Virus record (IMG/VR): IMGVR_UViG_3300036398_003678
Location: 57,242 to 121,241 of that record
Source: a virus
DNA: 64,000 bases
Direction: 5' to 3' (one strand)
Shown here: in pieces, positions 46,301 through 54,966 of the stretch
How positions within the stretch are numbered: the stretch's first letter is position 1
How the letters are laid out: each line of letters starts with the position of its first letter
The notes under the pieces: generated by a model
Database searches by the model: none
What the model was told of the DNA's origin: nothing
Seen by the model: the letters and a program-made list of their open reading frames with translations, nothing else
Program-made: the position numbers and the translations under genes

Positions 46301-48380
46301 CTAACCTTTTATTTGAACCATTGCCCTTAATACCAGCAAAACTACCGCTCTGATTATAGTCGGAACTAGTAAAGTTAGTATTTATATCAATTAGAAATCC
46401 ATGCTGTGTACTGCTAACACCCTGTCCTCTATAAAGAGGTACAGTAGCAGCATTTAAGTTGTCTCCACAGAATAAATTGAGTCTAAAGAACCTGCTTCTT
46501 AATCCGGCAGAATCTATAGTGTTACAAAAATTTTGTACAGCAGTTGCGGTTGACAGGCTGACAGTTCCACCGTTTTCATATACTCTAGTAAGCCAATCTC
46601 TAGCATCAGCATTAGTGATACTATCAAAAGTTGAACTTAGTGTTGTTTGTTGTGCTCGTGATAATGCCGCTTGGAAAGTTTGCATTATATCGTAGTAATT
46701 CTGTACATCAGCAGATGTTAATGATGTTCCTATAGAATAGCCTTGTAATCTATCCAAATAATTAAATAGAGCAATGCCGTTTCCTACTCTATTTTCAGCA
46801 AAAATTGAAACAGTACTAACTGTGGTGGGATTCAAAGCATTTGCAAACGTTAGATCTCGCTGTCCCACCACATTAGCTCTACCCTCATAAAGATTAAGTA
46901 TGTAATTAGAATAATTACCAACATAAAGTCCTTTTCTTGTTGGATATATAGCTGTGGTTGAGGTATTAGTTTGATTTAACCGAGCATTAGCAAAAGCTCC
47001 AACATTATACCCGGCCAAACCTATTTGTAATGAAAATCCTGTACTAGCACCATCATATGCTCCCATAGCATATCCACCACTAGTTAGATCTTTGCTATAA
47101 ATAGCATAGTGCATGTCGTTATTTAACTGACTAATAGATCCTGTAATAAGACCAGTGTCTAAATATCTTCTAGAAATATTGCTATTTCCAGCAATTTCTT
47201 GAGTATTTCCTAACAATCCTTGATTTTCTATATAGTTAAAATCGTCAGAATTAACATAGTATCCGTATGATATAGGTATATTAATGTCATTTTGATTGCC
47301 ATATCTAGGACCTAGGCGAGCTGGTGCTCTATATAAAGGCACTAAGCAACTATTAATAGTATTTCCACAGAATAAATTAAGTCTATAAAACTTATTTCGT
47401 AATCCAGCAGCATCTATACTATTACAAAAATTATTAACAGCCAAAGCCGTACTGATACTTACAGTGCCATTATTAGTATAAACAGCATCTATCCAAGATT
47501 TAGCTTCGCTATTTGTAACGGAGGCGAATTGTGCCGATGGTCGAATTGGGAGTCCTCTTCCAAGAGACGTTTGGAAATCTTCCATAATACTACTATATGT
47601 TGATACTTCCGCATCAGACATGCTATGGCCAAAACTATACCCTTTAAGATATCCGGAAATATATGTGAAACCAGAAGCTCCTACTGATCCATTAGTAAAT
47701 ATGCCGATCTGTGATGTTTGGGGTGTTTGATACAACATATTAAGAGAGTTTTGGGAAACGGTGCTACCTTGTTCATACGATTTAAAATTGGTAGCACTGC
47801 TTCTATTTGATACAAATAAACCCCCGAAATAAGAGCTTCTTGTCGGCACAAACGGCCCATAGTTAGAACCTAAATAGTGTCCGTCTGTGGTATCAAAAAA
47901 AGCAATACTAATTGATCCACCGCCCATAACTACTCTGTTACCACCAGCATATTCATTAGTATCGATATTGTATTGAGTCTGATAAAAAGCCATATGACCA
48001 AAATCTGACGCTCCTATAGCATCAAAAGATACTCCTGTCAATAAATGGTTTCCCTGTGCTGTTGAAATCAGCCCATTTTTTTCATCATAATTAGGTCCTA
48101 CAAAACCGTTATTTGTATCCGTTCTACTTCCATAAAATGTATTATTATCAGGACCCAAATATAACGGCGTTAAGCAAGCAGCTAGGTCATTACCACAAAA
48201 TAAGTTAACTCTATAAAATTTCTTTCTAATTCCAGCAGCGTCTATTCTATTGCATAAAGAGTTGACCCGATCCGCTGTTCGTTCACTAACGCTTCCTCCG
48301 TTTTGAAAAACTCTATCTACCCAATTTTGAGCATCTTTATTGGAGACTTTAATGTTGTGTCGAACAATAGACGATCCAAT
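43329..48380 (-). repeat. Six tandem coding repeats of about 840 bases
   Basis: Unit starts lie near 48345, 47520, 46620, 45815, 44970 and 44135 (minus strand). The central motif IDAAGLRNKFYRLNLFCGN is nearly invariant, while the middle of each unit differs. The protein units, each about 280 residues, would fold as repeated beta-sandwich domains. Confidence 0.85.
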
Positions 48381-51300
48381 ACTATTTGGTGAAGAGTATG
48401 ATCCTAATCCCCATTTTTCAGAGAGATAGTTCTCAACCATGGCTCTTTCATTATCTGTTAATACACGATCATATCTGATACATTCGGCAACATACCCGAT
48501 CATTCTTCTGGCTGTTTGCCCTCCTCCTGTTCTTGCACCTATTTGAACTCTGTTTGCTGCGGCGTTTAATGTAACTCCGGTACCCGTAAAGTTTTCTTCT
48601 AGATTTCCATTCACATATATTAGAGAATTGGAGGTATTGCTTTGATTATAAACTCCCGTAATAACCCTGGGCAAACCCAGCATACTAGAGTTTGTGTTAC
48701 TAGAAGAGGTTGTACCAGCGCCAGCACCATCCAAAAACACCAAGCAAGCTCCTGCCGCCGTTGATCCTATATAACAAAATCCTGGACCATTAAGTCCTCC
48801 AGTACTATCTCCGTGTGTCACAATACCAGAAACATCTCCGGAGTGAGAATCTATTCTGCACACCACAAATAGTGTGCAAGGAGCCGCATATGGTCTATTT
48901 ACCTGAGATAAAAGATCGTCTCCGCCATCAAAATAAAGCATAGGTCTGCCATTTTGCATATTCGTGCGATATGTCGGGCGAGCAGAAACCGTAGCCTGAA
49001 TAACGTCTTGTCCAGAAACTTTATCAGCCCAGTATGCAATAGTTTGTCCGTCCGCTGAAACATTAGTACTTGCCGCCGTATCAACAAATAGTGTTTTAGG
49101 GTCATTCGCATCAAGCCACATAGAGCATCTTGATATGTCTGTTGGTTTAGATATAGATGTAGTTAATTTGTTGATATTCCATTTATCGTGCAGATATTTT
49201 TCAACTAATTTGCGCTCTTGATCGCTCACAGCCCTATTGTAACAAATAAACTCTCCTATGATCATACCGCCGGTACCAAGAAAATTAGCATCCGAACTAT
49301 AACCGGCTATAATCAATACATCATTAGATCCAGTAGATAGGTTACCATCTACTCCGAGGTTGTTCTTTGGTAATAAAATACCATTACGATAAACGTTAGT
49401 AGAATTCCATATTGTTCCATTACTTTTAATAACAGATTCTATAATTGGTAAGTTCTTCGTTTGTGGAGGATTATTAATGGTTATTCCATTAGTTCCGCCA
49501 TATTCTATACGATCATCAAATTTTGCTATTTGAGTATATCCACTATAATTACCAAATCTAAAAACTACTTGATTATTAACACCAGGCTTTGTAATATTAC
49601 AAACCCAAAAAAAACTTAGTTCCTCTCCCGGTACAGTATTAGCTAGATAAGCAAGTAAAAAGCCAGAATTATTTTCAAAAGACACGGCTCTTTTACCATT
49701 AATAAAACCAATTTCTCCTTGTTTTTCTATTCTATACTGAGAAAGAGCAAAATTTAAATCTGTTTTATTCTTCCAATAACCTATTTTTTCTCCGGGCTGA
49801 CTGCTTTTGTCATGCAATGTAGTCTGCATACCCCATTTTTTAGACAAGTATTGTTCTACCCGTGCTCTATTTTCAGTTCCTATATCAGTATTAAAGGTAA
49901 TAACTTCTACTATTTTACCTTTCATGACGACTCCCGAAACTCCACCTCCGCCCGAGTAAGTAAAACCAATAGCGTGATTGTTTCCTCCGTCGTGACCAAG
50001 ACCTGATTGCGAATATATGTGATTACCATTCAATCTAACAAATAAAGTTCCAGATGCTGACCGAACAGAAGTAATATTAGTTCCAGTCCTGGGCCTATCC
50101 CAAGTGAAGGTTGCTGATTTATTATTAGTAAAATATCCAAAATTACTAGATCCGTCATATGTAAAATACGCATAGTTAACTTTAGTCTGATAAAGAGAAT
50201 ACGATACTGTATTATCAGGTTCAAAAACAATAAAGACTTCGCCAAAAGTAGGAAACACAGCAGATAAATTCCCTATTAAAAAATGATCATCCGCCCCATC
50301 AAATGTTATAGCAGGAAGGTCGTTGATAGATCCTGAATATGATGGCCTATAGCTAGAAACATCTTGTCTAGCATGGCGATTATTTCCTGTTTTATCTGCC
50401 CAATATCCTACCTTGCTATTAGCGGTTGTTGCAACGTGGTTGTCTGTTGTATTCCACTTATTAGCTAAGTACTTTTCGACAGAAGCTCTTTCTTCTCTGG
50501 TTAAATTACGATTATATGCTAAAATTTCATAAATATACCCGGTCATTCCGGATGACCCATTGCACGATGCCCCAATATTAGAAAGCAGAGACGATGCAGG
50601 GCCAGATCCCATAGAAGAATCGATAAAAGAAGATAGTCCTGCTTGCCATCCACTATAATTAGTAGATCCAGATCTAGATAAACATATCATTTGTACGGAG
50701 GTGGGTATGCCGACTTCTGTTGGAAAAGCTATTTCTGGTCCAGAGTTATAAAACTGAATATTTGTTGAATTTGCTCCAGGATTATTGTAGTACAAAGCGC
50801 TTGCGTAACAGCCCGGGGTTCGCCTACCTAAAATTACTTCTCCATCATGAACTGCTGTTCTTTGACATACTAAAAACACAGTATAGTCTTGCGTACTACT
50901 AGTAAGAGAGCCCGATATTTGAGTAGTTAATAATGTTGAATTAGCATTAGAAAATTGTAATCCCTGTAAATTATTTTGTGGATTAATATTTCTAGAAGGC
51001 CTTTGATTATTATTAAGTTGAGTCGCATGGAAGCCGTTGCCACTTTTATCTCTCCAGGCTCCAATTGTATCTCCGCTATTCGTAACGGTACCATTAACAT
51101 CAGAAATATTCCACTTATCGGCTAGATATTTTTCAACTCTATATATTTCATCATTCGTCAACCTGCGATTAAAAGCACAGACCTCGGCCAGCCTAATATC
51201 TCCGAACCTAGAGCCAGCGTATGAGTTGTGAGAATCTGCTCCTACCGAAAGACCAAAATTCGGGGACACTCCGCTAGTAGCGACATTAGTATTGACCGTT

Positions 51301-52238
51301 GTAATTGTGCGATCAGAGCCCTGTCCTCTCATGAATACAGATGGAGTAGAAGCTTCATAGGCCAGAGTATGCAGCCATATTGTTGCGTCAGGGGAGCTAT
51401 TTGTATCAAAAGTTACGTTCTGTTTATTGTGGGCGCCACCTTGGCTTATGACAAATTGTAAACGACCATTATGAGGATTTTGATCTTCTACAAATATCCC
51501 GAAGCTATTGATGTTTGATTGATATAATGGCTCTCCGTTTCCAAACCAGTAACGATAATCTGATGATACGGACGGGGTGTCGCCTCGTTGACCAACGAAG
51601 ATCCATGTCATACTACCTCCTGTAGCCCATCCCCATTCTGAAGCGGTCTGATTAGAAAGGATATCATCTATGCCATCAAAATGCACCGCTCCAGAAGAGA
51701 AGACAGATGTTGACCGAATTGGTTTTTTAGACCCGGTTGCCTGCTGAACATGTCTGGCATTACCGCTCTTATCTCTCCATAGTCCAACCGTATTGCCCAC
51801 CGAAGAAGGAGTGAGTCCCGCTGTATCTTCAAACATAGAAGCCGGATCTGAAGCATCAAGCCAGAATTGACAACCGCCAATGTCTGTAGGCGCAGATACA
51901 GGAGATAGTGGTCCTACATTAGTTTTATATATTGATGTATTATCAGCAGCATCCAGCCACAAAGCACACCCACTAACTTCTGTTGGACTAGAAACCGCAG
52001 TAACTGGCCCAGCACTAGTATTATATAATGTAGAGGCATCAGAGCTATCATACCAAGTAGAGCAACCGCCAACACTGGTGGGTGTAAAATTATCAGGAAC
52101 AGTTACAGATCCTTGATAATCGGTGGTAAATAGTGTAGATTCATCAGTAGCATCTATCCAAACCTTGCATCCAGGAAGTTTGGTTGGATTAAAGTCTAAA
52201 TTATCATCATTATTATTTGATGGAATTAAATTTCCCAT
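43329..52238 (-). CDS. Giant 2969-residue adhesin: five LamG lectin domains plus six 280-residue repeats
   Basis: The ATG at 52238 is preceded by AAGGAT. Residues 1-115 contain three truncated starts of the LamG motif (GCKVWIDATDESTLF, GCSTWYDSSDASTLY, GCALWLDAADNTSIY). Five complete LamG/concanavalin domains follow (about 120-375, 375-595, 595-805, 805-1025, 1030-1280), each with an AxWxDKSGN-type motif and ending VEKYLxxKWN. Six repeats of about 270-290 residues then run to the end. Each opens NxDAKxWxxxVYxxGGTVS, then FCNSIDAAGLRxKFYRLNLF and CGN, and closes LTSAEIxxLxxIxxAFN. It is probably a long repetitive host-binding fiber; a role in surface attachment is inferred. Confidence 0.8.
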   Translation of the reverse strand: MGNLIPSNNNDDNLDFNPTKLPGCKVWIDATDESTLFTTDYQGSVTVPDNFTPTSVGGCSTWYDSSDASTLYNTSAGPVTAVSSPTEVSGCALWLDAADNTSIYKTNVGPLSPVSAPTDIGGCQFWLDASDPASMFEDTAGLTPSSVGNTVGLWRDKSGNARHVQQATGSKKPIRSTSVFSSGAVHFDGIDDILSNQTASEWGWATGGSMTWIFVGQRGDTPSVSSDYRYWFGNGEPLYQSNINSFGIFVEDQNPHNGRLQFVISQGGAHNKQNVTFDTNSSPDATIWLHTLAYEASTPSVFMRGQGSDRTITTVNTNVATSGVSPNFGLSVGADSHNSYAGSRFGDIRLAEVCAFNRRLTNDEIYRVEKYLADKWNISDVNGTVTNSGDTIGAWRDKSGNGFHATQLNNNQRPSRNINPQNNLQGLQFSNANSTLLTTQISGSLTSSTQDYTVFLVCQRTAVHDGEVILGRRTPGCYASALYYNNPGANSTNIQFYNSGPEIAFPTEVGIPTSVQMICLSRSGSTNYSGWQAGLSSFIDSSMGSGPASSLLSNIGASCNGSSGMTGYIYEILAYNRNLTREERASVEKYLANKWNTTDNHVATTANSKVGYWADKTGNNRHARQDVSSYRPSYSGSINDLPAITFDGADDHFLIGNLSAVFPTFGEVFIVFEPDNTVSYSLYQTKVNYAYFTYDGSSNFGYFTNNKSATFTWDRPRTGTNITSVRSASGTLFVRLNGNHIYSQSGLGHDGGNNHAIGFTYSGGGGVSGVVMKGKIVEVITFNTDIGTENRARVEQYLSKKWGMQTTLHDKSSQPGEKIGYWKNKTDLNFALSQYRIEKQGEIGFINGKRAVSFENNSGFLLAYLANTVPGEELSFFWVCNITKPGVNNQVVFRFGNYSGYTQIAKFDDRIEYGGTNGITINNPPQTKNLPIIESVIKSNGTIWNSTNVYRNGILLPKNNLGVDGNLSTGSNDVLIIAGYSSDANFLGTGGMIIGEFICYNRAVSDQERKLVEKYLHDKWNINKLTTSISKPTDISRCSMWLDANDPKTLFVDTAASTNVSADGQTIAYWADKVSGQDVIQATVSARPTYRTNMQNGRPMLYFDGGDDLLSQVNRPYAAPCTLFVVCRIDSHSGDVSGIVTHGDSTGGLNGPGFCYIGSTAAGACLVFLDGAGAGTTSSSNTNSSMLGLPRVITGVYNQSNTSNSLIYVNGNLEENFTGTGVTLNAAANRVQIGARTGGGQTARRMIGYVAECIRYDRVLTDNERAMVENYLSEKWGLGSYSSPNSIGSSIVRHNIKVSNKDAQNWVDRVFQNGGSVSERTADRVNSLCNRIDAAGIRKKFYRVNLFCGNDLAACLTPLYLGPDNNTFYGSRTDTNNGFVGPNYDEKNGLISTAQGNHLLTGVSFDAIGASDFGHMAFYQTQYNIDTNEYAGGNRVVMGGGSISIAFFDTTDGHYLGSNYGPFVPTRSSYFGGLFVSNRSSATNFKSYEQGSTVSQNSLNMLYQTPQTSQIGIFTNGSVGASGFTYISGYLKGYSFGHSMSDAEVSTYSSIMEDFQTSLGRGLPIRPSAQFASVTNSEAKSWIDAVYTNNGTVSISTALAVNNFCNSIDAAGLRNKFYRLNLFCGNTINSCLVPLYRAPARLGPRYGNQNDINIPISYGYYVNSDDFNYIENQGLLGNTQEIAGNSNISRRYLDTGLITGSISQLNNDMHYAIYSKDLTSGGYAMGAYDGASTGFSLQIGLAGYNVGAFANARLNQTNTSTTAIYPTRKGLYVGNYSNYILNLYEGRANVVGQRDLTFANALNPTTVSTVSIFAENRVGNGIALFNYLDRLQGYSIGTSLTSADVQNYYDIMQTFQAALSRAQQTTLSSTFDSITNADARDWLTRVYENGGTVSLSTATAVQNFCNTIDSAGLRSRFFRLNLFCGDNLNAATVPLYRGQGVSSTQHGFLIDINTNFTSSDYNQSGSFAGIKGNGSNKRLDTGLGTDYTNNSSISFGAFISEPTSKAFSTYLGVAQNTNADTTVLYYRDGFTRGLDGATYYPAEPTNSTLFGYHVYSRTAGNNFFHSWNGISGSSSNSVSAARGSDGFVIHALNNNGTLANYGDGRISMYHIGLGLTSAETVTLYNAIDAFNTSMGRTRPSASFASVTNEDAKIWVDNVYYNGGTVSSTTANLLNTFCNSIDSAGLRGKIYRLNLMCGNNVNAASVPLYKGIDRTIQYGSLIDANNNFTSSDYVETGVGAGLRGDGSTKFLNTGLAPNKLPDNLRTGHIGIYMTKSSQSNNRRLIGTTNDLNNDRFQINHAVLSNTMSAVFSGSGGGGTIISYKNNAQELYVVNRNANNSARFYTGGVGGVVTTTNISGQLSDTNPNSFVILATNSSAGVSSHSDATVAGYTIGLPLTDSEHNVLYQIIETFNLGLNRGRSSTGFAGIDNEDAKIWIDTVYSKGGSASSSTANLVNTFCNSIDAAGLRNKFYRVNLFCGNGLESCLTPIYCSQTTSGIRYGGVEDTNNNFVSADYSENSGLIGNASNKWLDTMLPQNFATYRHLGVVMNKLPSAPYRMIMGAKTNAATLDWTSDTRLQTDVGTNVASFWTGNASGQLSTGISMLMTEKTFVIGLTDSDGLNKLYSDTLTTNSVNTISAPDTTSIGIFAQKIGATSVGSTHTDARLSLYTIGINLTSSEIATLTSIIDAFNDGLARGKPSNTFASVTNNDAKLWINRVYTNGGSISSNTASSVNSFCNSINANGLRDKFYRLNLFCGNNLVSALTPLYLGPSATVLYGSHIDINNNFIASDYSETSGLQGSFSGNKYLLTNLAQSVLTTNNRHLSAYETVKNTRGYGALIGSDNGASNVSSWSISANGEASSMGYYSGAGNDYVWGTSYTPPTFWLGTGSSTQGRIYKNGIFDVDGSTVVTPGTPGSSTIGIFNKNSSTHGPGVLTNAAIGMYSVGLSFTDAEIISLNQILNAFNSNILRA

Positions 52239-52255
52239 AAGTTATCCTTATAGAT

Positions 52256-52948
52256 TTAGAGCAATACTGAAGCTTCTCTAAATGCTTGGTCTATTTGTTC
52301 ACTACTCAGTCCTAACGAGGCACCCAAGGTATTTATCATAGGATGATCACGCTCTACATAAGGAGCATATTCCCACTGAACTTCTATTTGTGCTTTTAAT
52401 AATGGGTCTGGAATCTGAGAAATAATATCATATATTTGATTCATTGAGAAGCCATTGTTGACCAACCATAGTCGGATTTGTGTTGCTGTAATGGTTTGTG
52501 GAACTGGTATTTCTTGAAGTATTTTGCTCCATCCCGCTGGCAATTGATCATCAGGAATTAAACTAAAGCCTTCTGGAGCTTTCCAGCCAAGTGGTAAATC
52601 AAGTCTCAGAAATGTTTCAACTAATCCATCCGAATCTCTTACCAAAGCCCAAGACTGTGTTAATTCAGTTATCTGTGGCACTATAGCTGGTGTTGTAGTC
52701 GGAATAGCGGGAGTTTCTACGGGGCTTTCTACTACGGGTTCTGGTGTTGCTTCCGGTGTAGTCTCTGGGGTTAATTCTGGAGTCACCTCTGGTGATACGT
52801 CCGGAACGGGTGGTGTTGTGATTTCTGGATCTAATACTACCTCTGGACTATTTGTAGGATCTGGAACAATTTCAACAACTGTCTCAACAGTAGGCTCAGG
52901 TGGAGTATTAGTGTTATCGATTTCTGGATTGTTATCAAATTCATTCAT
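52256..52948 (-). CDS. Fiber-associated protein with Pro/Glu-rich N-terminus and conserved helical domain
   Basis: The product is 230 residues. The first about 95 residues are disordered and repetitive (TPE/VSPE/TTP units). A small domain of about 50 residues follows (WALVRDSDGLVETFLRLDLP, GWKAPEGFSLIPD). The C-terminal about 80 residues (TATQIRLWLVNNGFSMNQIY, EWEYAPYVERDHPMI-like, LGLSSEQIDQAFREASVL) match a helical module common next to tail fiber genes of many phages. It probably accompanies the giant adhesin or the Gly-rich adhesin, for instance as an assembly or attachment factor. Confidence 0.55.
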   Translation of the reverse strand: MNEFDNNPEIDNTNTPPEPTVETVVEIVPDPTNSPEVVLDPEITTPPVPDVSPEVTPELTPETTPEATPEPVVESPVETPAIPTTTPAIVPQITELTQSWALVRDSDGLVETFLRLDLPLGWKAPEGFSLIPDDQLPAGWSKILQEIPVPQTITATQIRLWLVNNGFSMNQIYDIISQIPDPLLKAQIEVQWEYAPYVERDHPMINTLGASLGLSSEQIDQAFREASVLL

Positions 52949-52952
52949 TATA

Positions 52953-54248
52953 TTAGCTCCATACTGTAATTCTTACAAAACCATCTCCGCCATTCCCTCC
53001 AGCTCCACTATTAAATCCATTAACAGAAGCACCTCCTCCGCCACCACCACCTCCTACACTAGCAGTACCACCAACACCACCTGCGCCAGCATTATTAGCT
53101 CCTCCACCGCCGCCTCCACTACCTATTCTGTTCAGATATACTACAGCAGGAGCACTTTCTCCATTGCCTCCTCCAGCAACTCCTCCAGCGGGATTATAAC
53201 TTCCAGTTGACGTATATCCGAACAGATCGCCACCAGGAAAAGTCCCAGTACCACCAGCATAATGAATATTTGACGAACTTATACCACCGCCACCGCCACC
53301 ACTTTTGCACCATCCGCTAGAATTATTAGCAGAACCGGCTACAGATTGGCCATTACCTCCAGCATTTCCTGTTCCCCCAGTACCTCCAGTAGAACCTTGA
53401 TATGTCGAAGGTCTTCCGTTTCCGGAATTAGCAGCGATACCACCGACACCTCCAGAAGTAGACCCTCCACCACCACCATCTCCAGGACCAGTACTAAAAT
53501 TATAGTTACTAGGAAAAAACACAGTAGTAAATGTAGTAGGATTAGCTCCACTATTTCCATTCGTATCATTTGCTGTTACAGCAGCCCCTCCAGCGCCGCC
53601 AGCAGCAACTGTTATTGTTGTAGTTAAGGAAGAGAATAATGATGTGGATACTCTATGTATACTAATACCACCAGATCCTCCTCCGCCTCCACCACCCCTA
53701 GTAGATCCAGCAGCACCTCTTCTTCCACTACCGCCTCCTCCACCCGCTCCAATAGTTATAATCTCTATAAACTTAGCGGAAGATGGTAGGGTCCATGTCC
53801 ACGATCCAGATGATCCTGTTGCGGTACTTGGAGCGCTTGTAACAGTAAAATCATAAACATTAGCAAAAGTAAAATCTGTTGGATTATAGGCTTTAATAAC
53901 CCCTGCTGTTCTCCAAAGCTTATTAGAATCATCATAAAACAAAGTAATAGATTCGTTAGGAGATAGAATAACATCATTATTATTAGAAACTAAGATTTTA
54001 TTCGTAGAAATACTAAAAGAAGATAGATTAGCTATTCTAATATCATAAGATCCAACGTTAAACATGGTAAAAATCTTGTCCTTGATACCTACTAATCCTG
54101 TTATGGTTATTACAGACGAACTAGTAAGTCTGATTATATCATAATTTTTGGGCAGAGAAAGGTTGTCGGTATCTACAGTTAAATTAATAACAGGATATAC
54201 TGAAGAATCATATCTTGTATTATATGCGCTAAATATGCCATTGTTCAT
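52953..54248 (-). CDS. Glycine-rich tail adhesin
   Basis: The product is 431 residues from the ATG at 54248, chosen because it overlaps the upstream stop (ATGA) and follows GGGGAT; an upstream TTG would add five residues. Residues 1-130 form a beta domain (ITLFYDDSNKLWRTAGV). After an SSGSWTWTLPSSAKFIEIIT strand come about 280 residues dominated by Gly runs (GGGGG, GAGGAGG) interspersed with Ser, Asn and Thr, ending GGDGFVRITVWS. This resembles the Gly-rich adhesins of T-even-like phages, whose Gly-rich sandwiches bind host receptors. Homology to those proteins is not proven. Confidence 0.7.
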   Translation of the reverse strand: MNNGIFSAYNTRYDSSVYPVINLTVDTDNLSLPKNYDIIRLTSSSVITITGLVGIKDKIFTMFNVGSYDIRIANLSSFSISTNKILVSNNNDVILSPNESITLFYDDSNKLWRTAGVIKAYNPTDFTFANVYDFTVTSAPSTATGSSGSWTWTLPSSAKFIEIITIGAGGGGGSGRRGAAGSTRGGGGGGGSGGISIHRVSTSLFSSLTTTITVAAGGAGGAAVTANDTNGNSGANPTTFTTVFFPSNYNFSTGPGDGGGGGSTSGGVGGIAANSGNGRPSTYQGSTGGTGGTGNAGGNGQSVAGSANNSSGWCKSGGGGGGISSSNIHYAGGTGTFPGGDLFGYTSTGSYNPAGGVAGGGNGESAPAVVYLNRIGSGGGGGGANNAGAGGVGGTASVGGGGGGGGASVNGFNSGAGGNGGDGFVRITVWS

Positions 54249-54625
54249 AGATCCCCACCCCAAGCCATAACGTTGAAGGTTTCTGCATTTGCTGTAGATG
54301 CTCTAAGAGTATTGCCAGAAGGTAATACAAAATTATCATAACTTTTATATGTTCTATAAGCTGTGGCACTAGACGAAGGAATAGTGGAGGATATAGGAAA
54401 CTCATCAAATAGATAATTGGTAGTTCCGTCAAAAATGAATAATCTAACCATACCAGAAGTAACAGTACCGGCCGCCTGTATAGTAATCTCATTAATTTTG
54501 GTGCCAGAAGCACCAGCTACAACAACATTAACTAGAGTTCCTGATCCATTAAGATTGGTGTTTGCAGTAGATATTGTTGCTATTCCTAGTCTTGGTGATG
54601 ATGCAAACTGTGGTGTTGCTGCCAT
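54245..54625 (-). CDS. Small beta-sandwich virion protein
   Basis: The product is 126 residues with AAGGA about 11 bases before the ATG at 54625. It is all-beta with conserved-looking strands (GTLVNVVVAGASGTKINEIT, MVRLFIFDGTTNYLFDEF, DNFVLPSGNTLRASTANAE). Its size and strand order are like those of the protein at 39459-39830. It is translationally coupled to the Gly-rich adhesin through ATGA, so it may form the adhesin's attachment or a capping subunit. Confidence 0.55.
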   Translation of the reverse strand: MAATPQFASSPRLGIATISTANTNLNGSGTLVNVVVAGASGTKINEITIQAAGTVTSGMVRLFIFDGTTNYLFDEFPISSTIPSSSATAYRTYKSYDNFVLPSGNTLRASTANAETFNVMAWGGDL

Positions 54626-54637
54626 TGTTATTGATCC

Positions 54638-54949
54638 TTATCTATAATTTGACCATAAAAATAAATTGTTTGTGCTTTGTGAATTGGTTGGTGCTATTCC
54701 TGATAGTGATGTTATGGTATTTTGTAAATTTTGTATATCTTGTATAGTATGTTGATGACCGGATAATGCGACACCACTACTGTTAATAGTTAAATTATTA
54801 ACAGATATATTATTAAAGGCTGCGTCTGGTCCACTAATAACACCGCTTACTACTGACACATCATGATTACTGTCTACTAAAATAGTGTCTCTAGAGCCAG
54901 AAACATTTATGGATCTACCCAGTAGCGCATTTTTATAAGCTATACTCAT
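54638..54949 (-). CDS. Small protein matching the collagen-fiber N-terminal region, with GHxH motif
   Basis: The product is 103 residues: SIAYKNALLGRSINVSGSRD, then SVNNLTINSSGVALSGHQHTIQDIQNLQ with the GHxH pair, and a short end. This matches the N-terminal about 90 residues of the long collagen-like fiber (41528-43231), so it is effectively a free-standing anchor domain with no shaft. It may be a shortened paralogue or a capping subunit. Confidence 0.6.
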   Translation of the reverse strand: MSIAYKNALLGRSINVSGSRDTILVDSNHDVSVVSGVISGPDAAFNNISVNNLTINSSGVALSGHQHTIQDIQNLQNTITSLSGIAPTNSQSTNNLFLWSNYR

Positions 54950-54966
54950 AGTAGTTCCCTATATGT

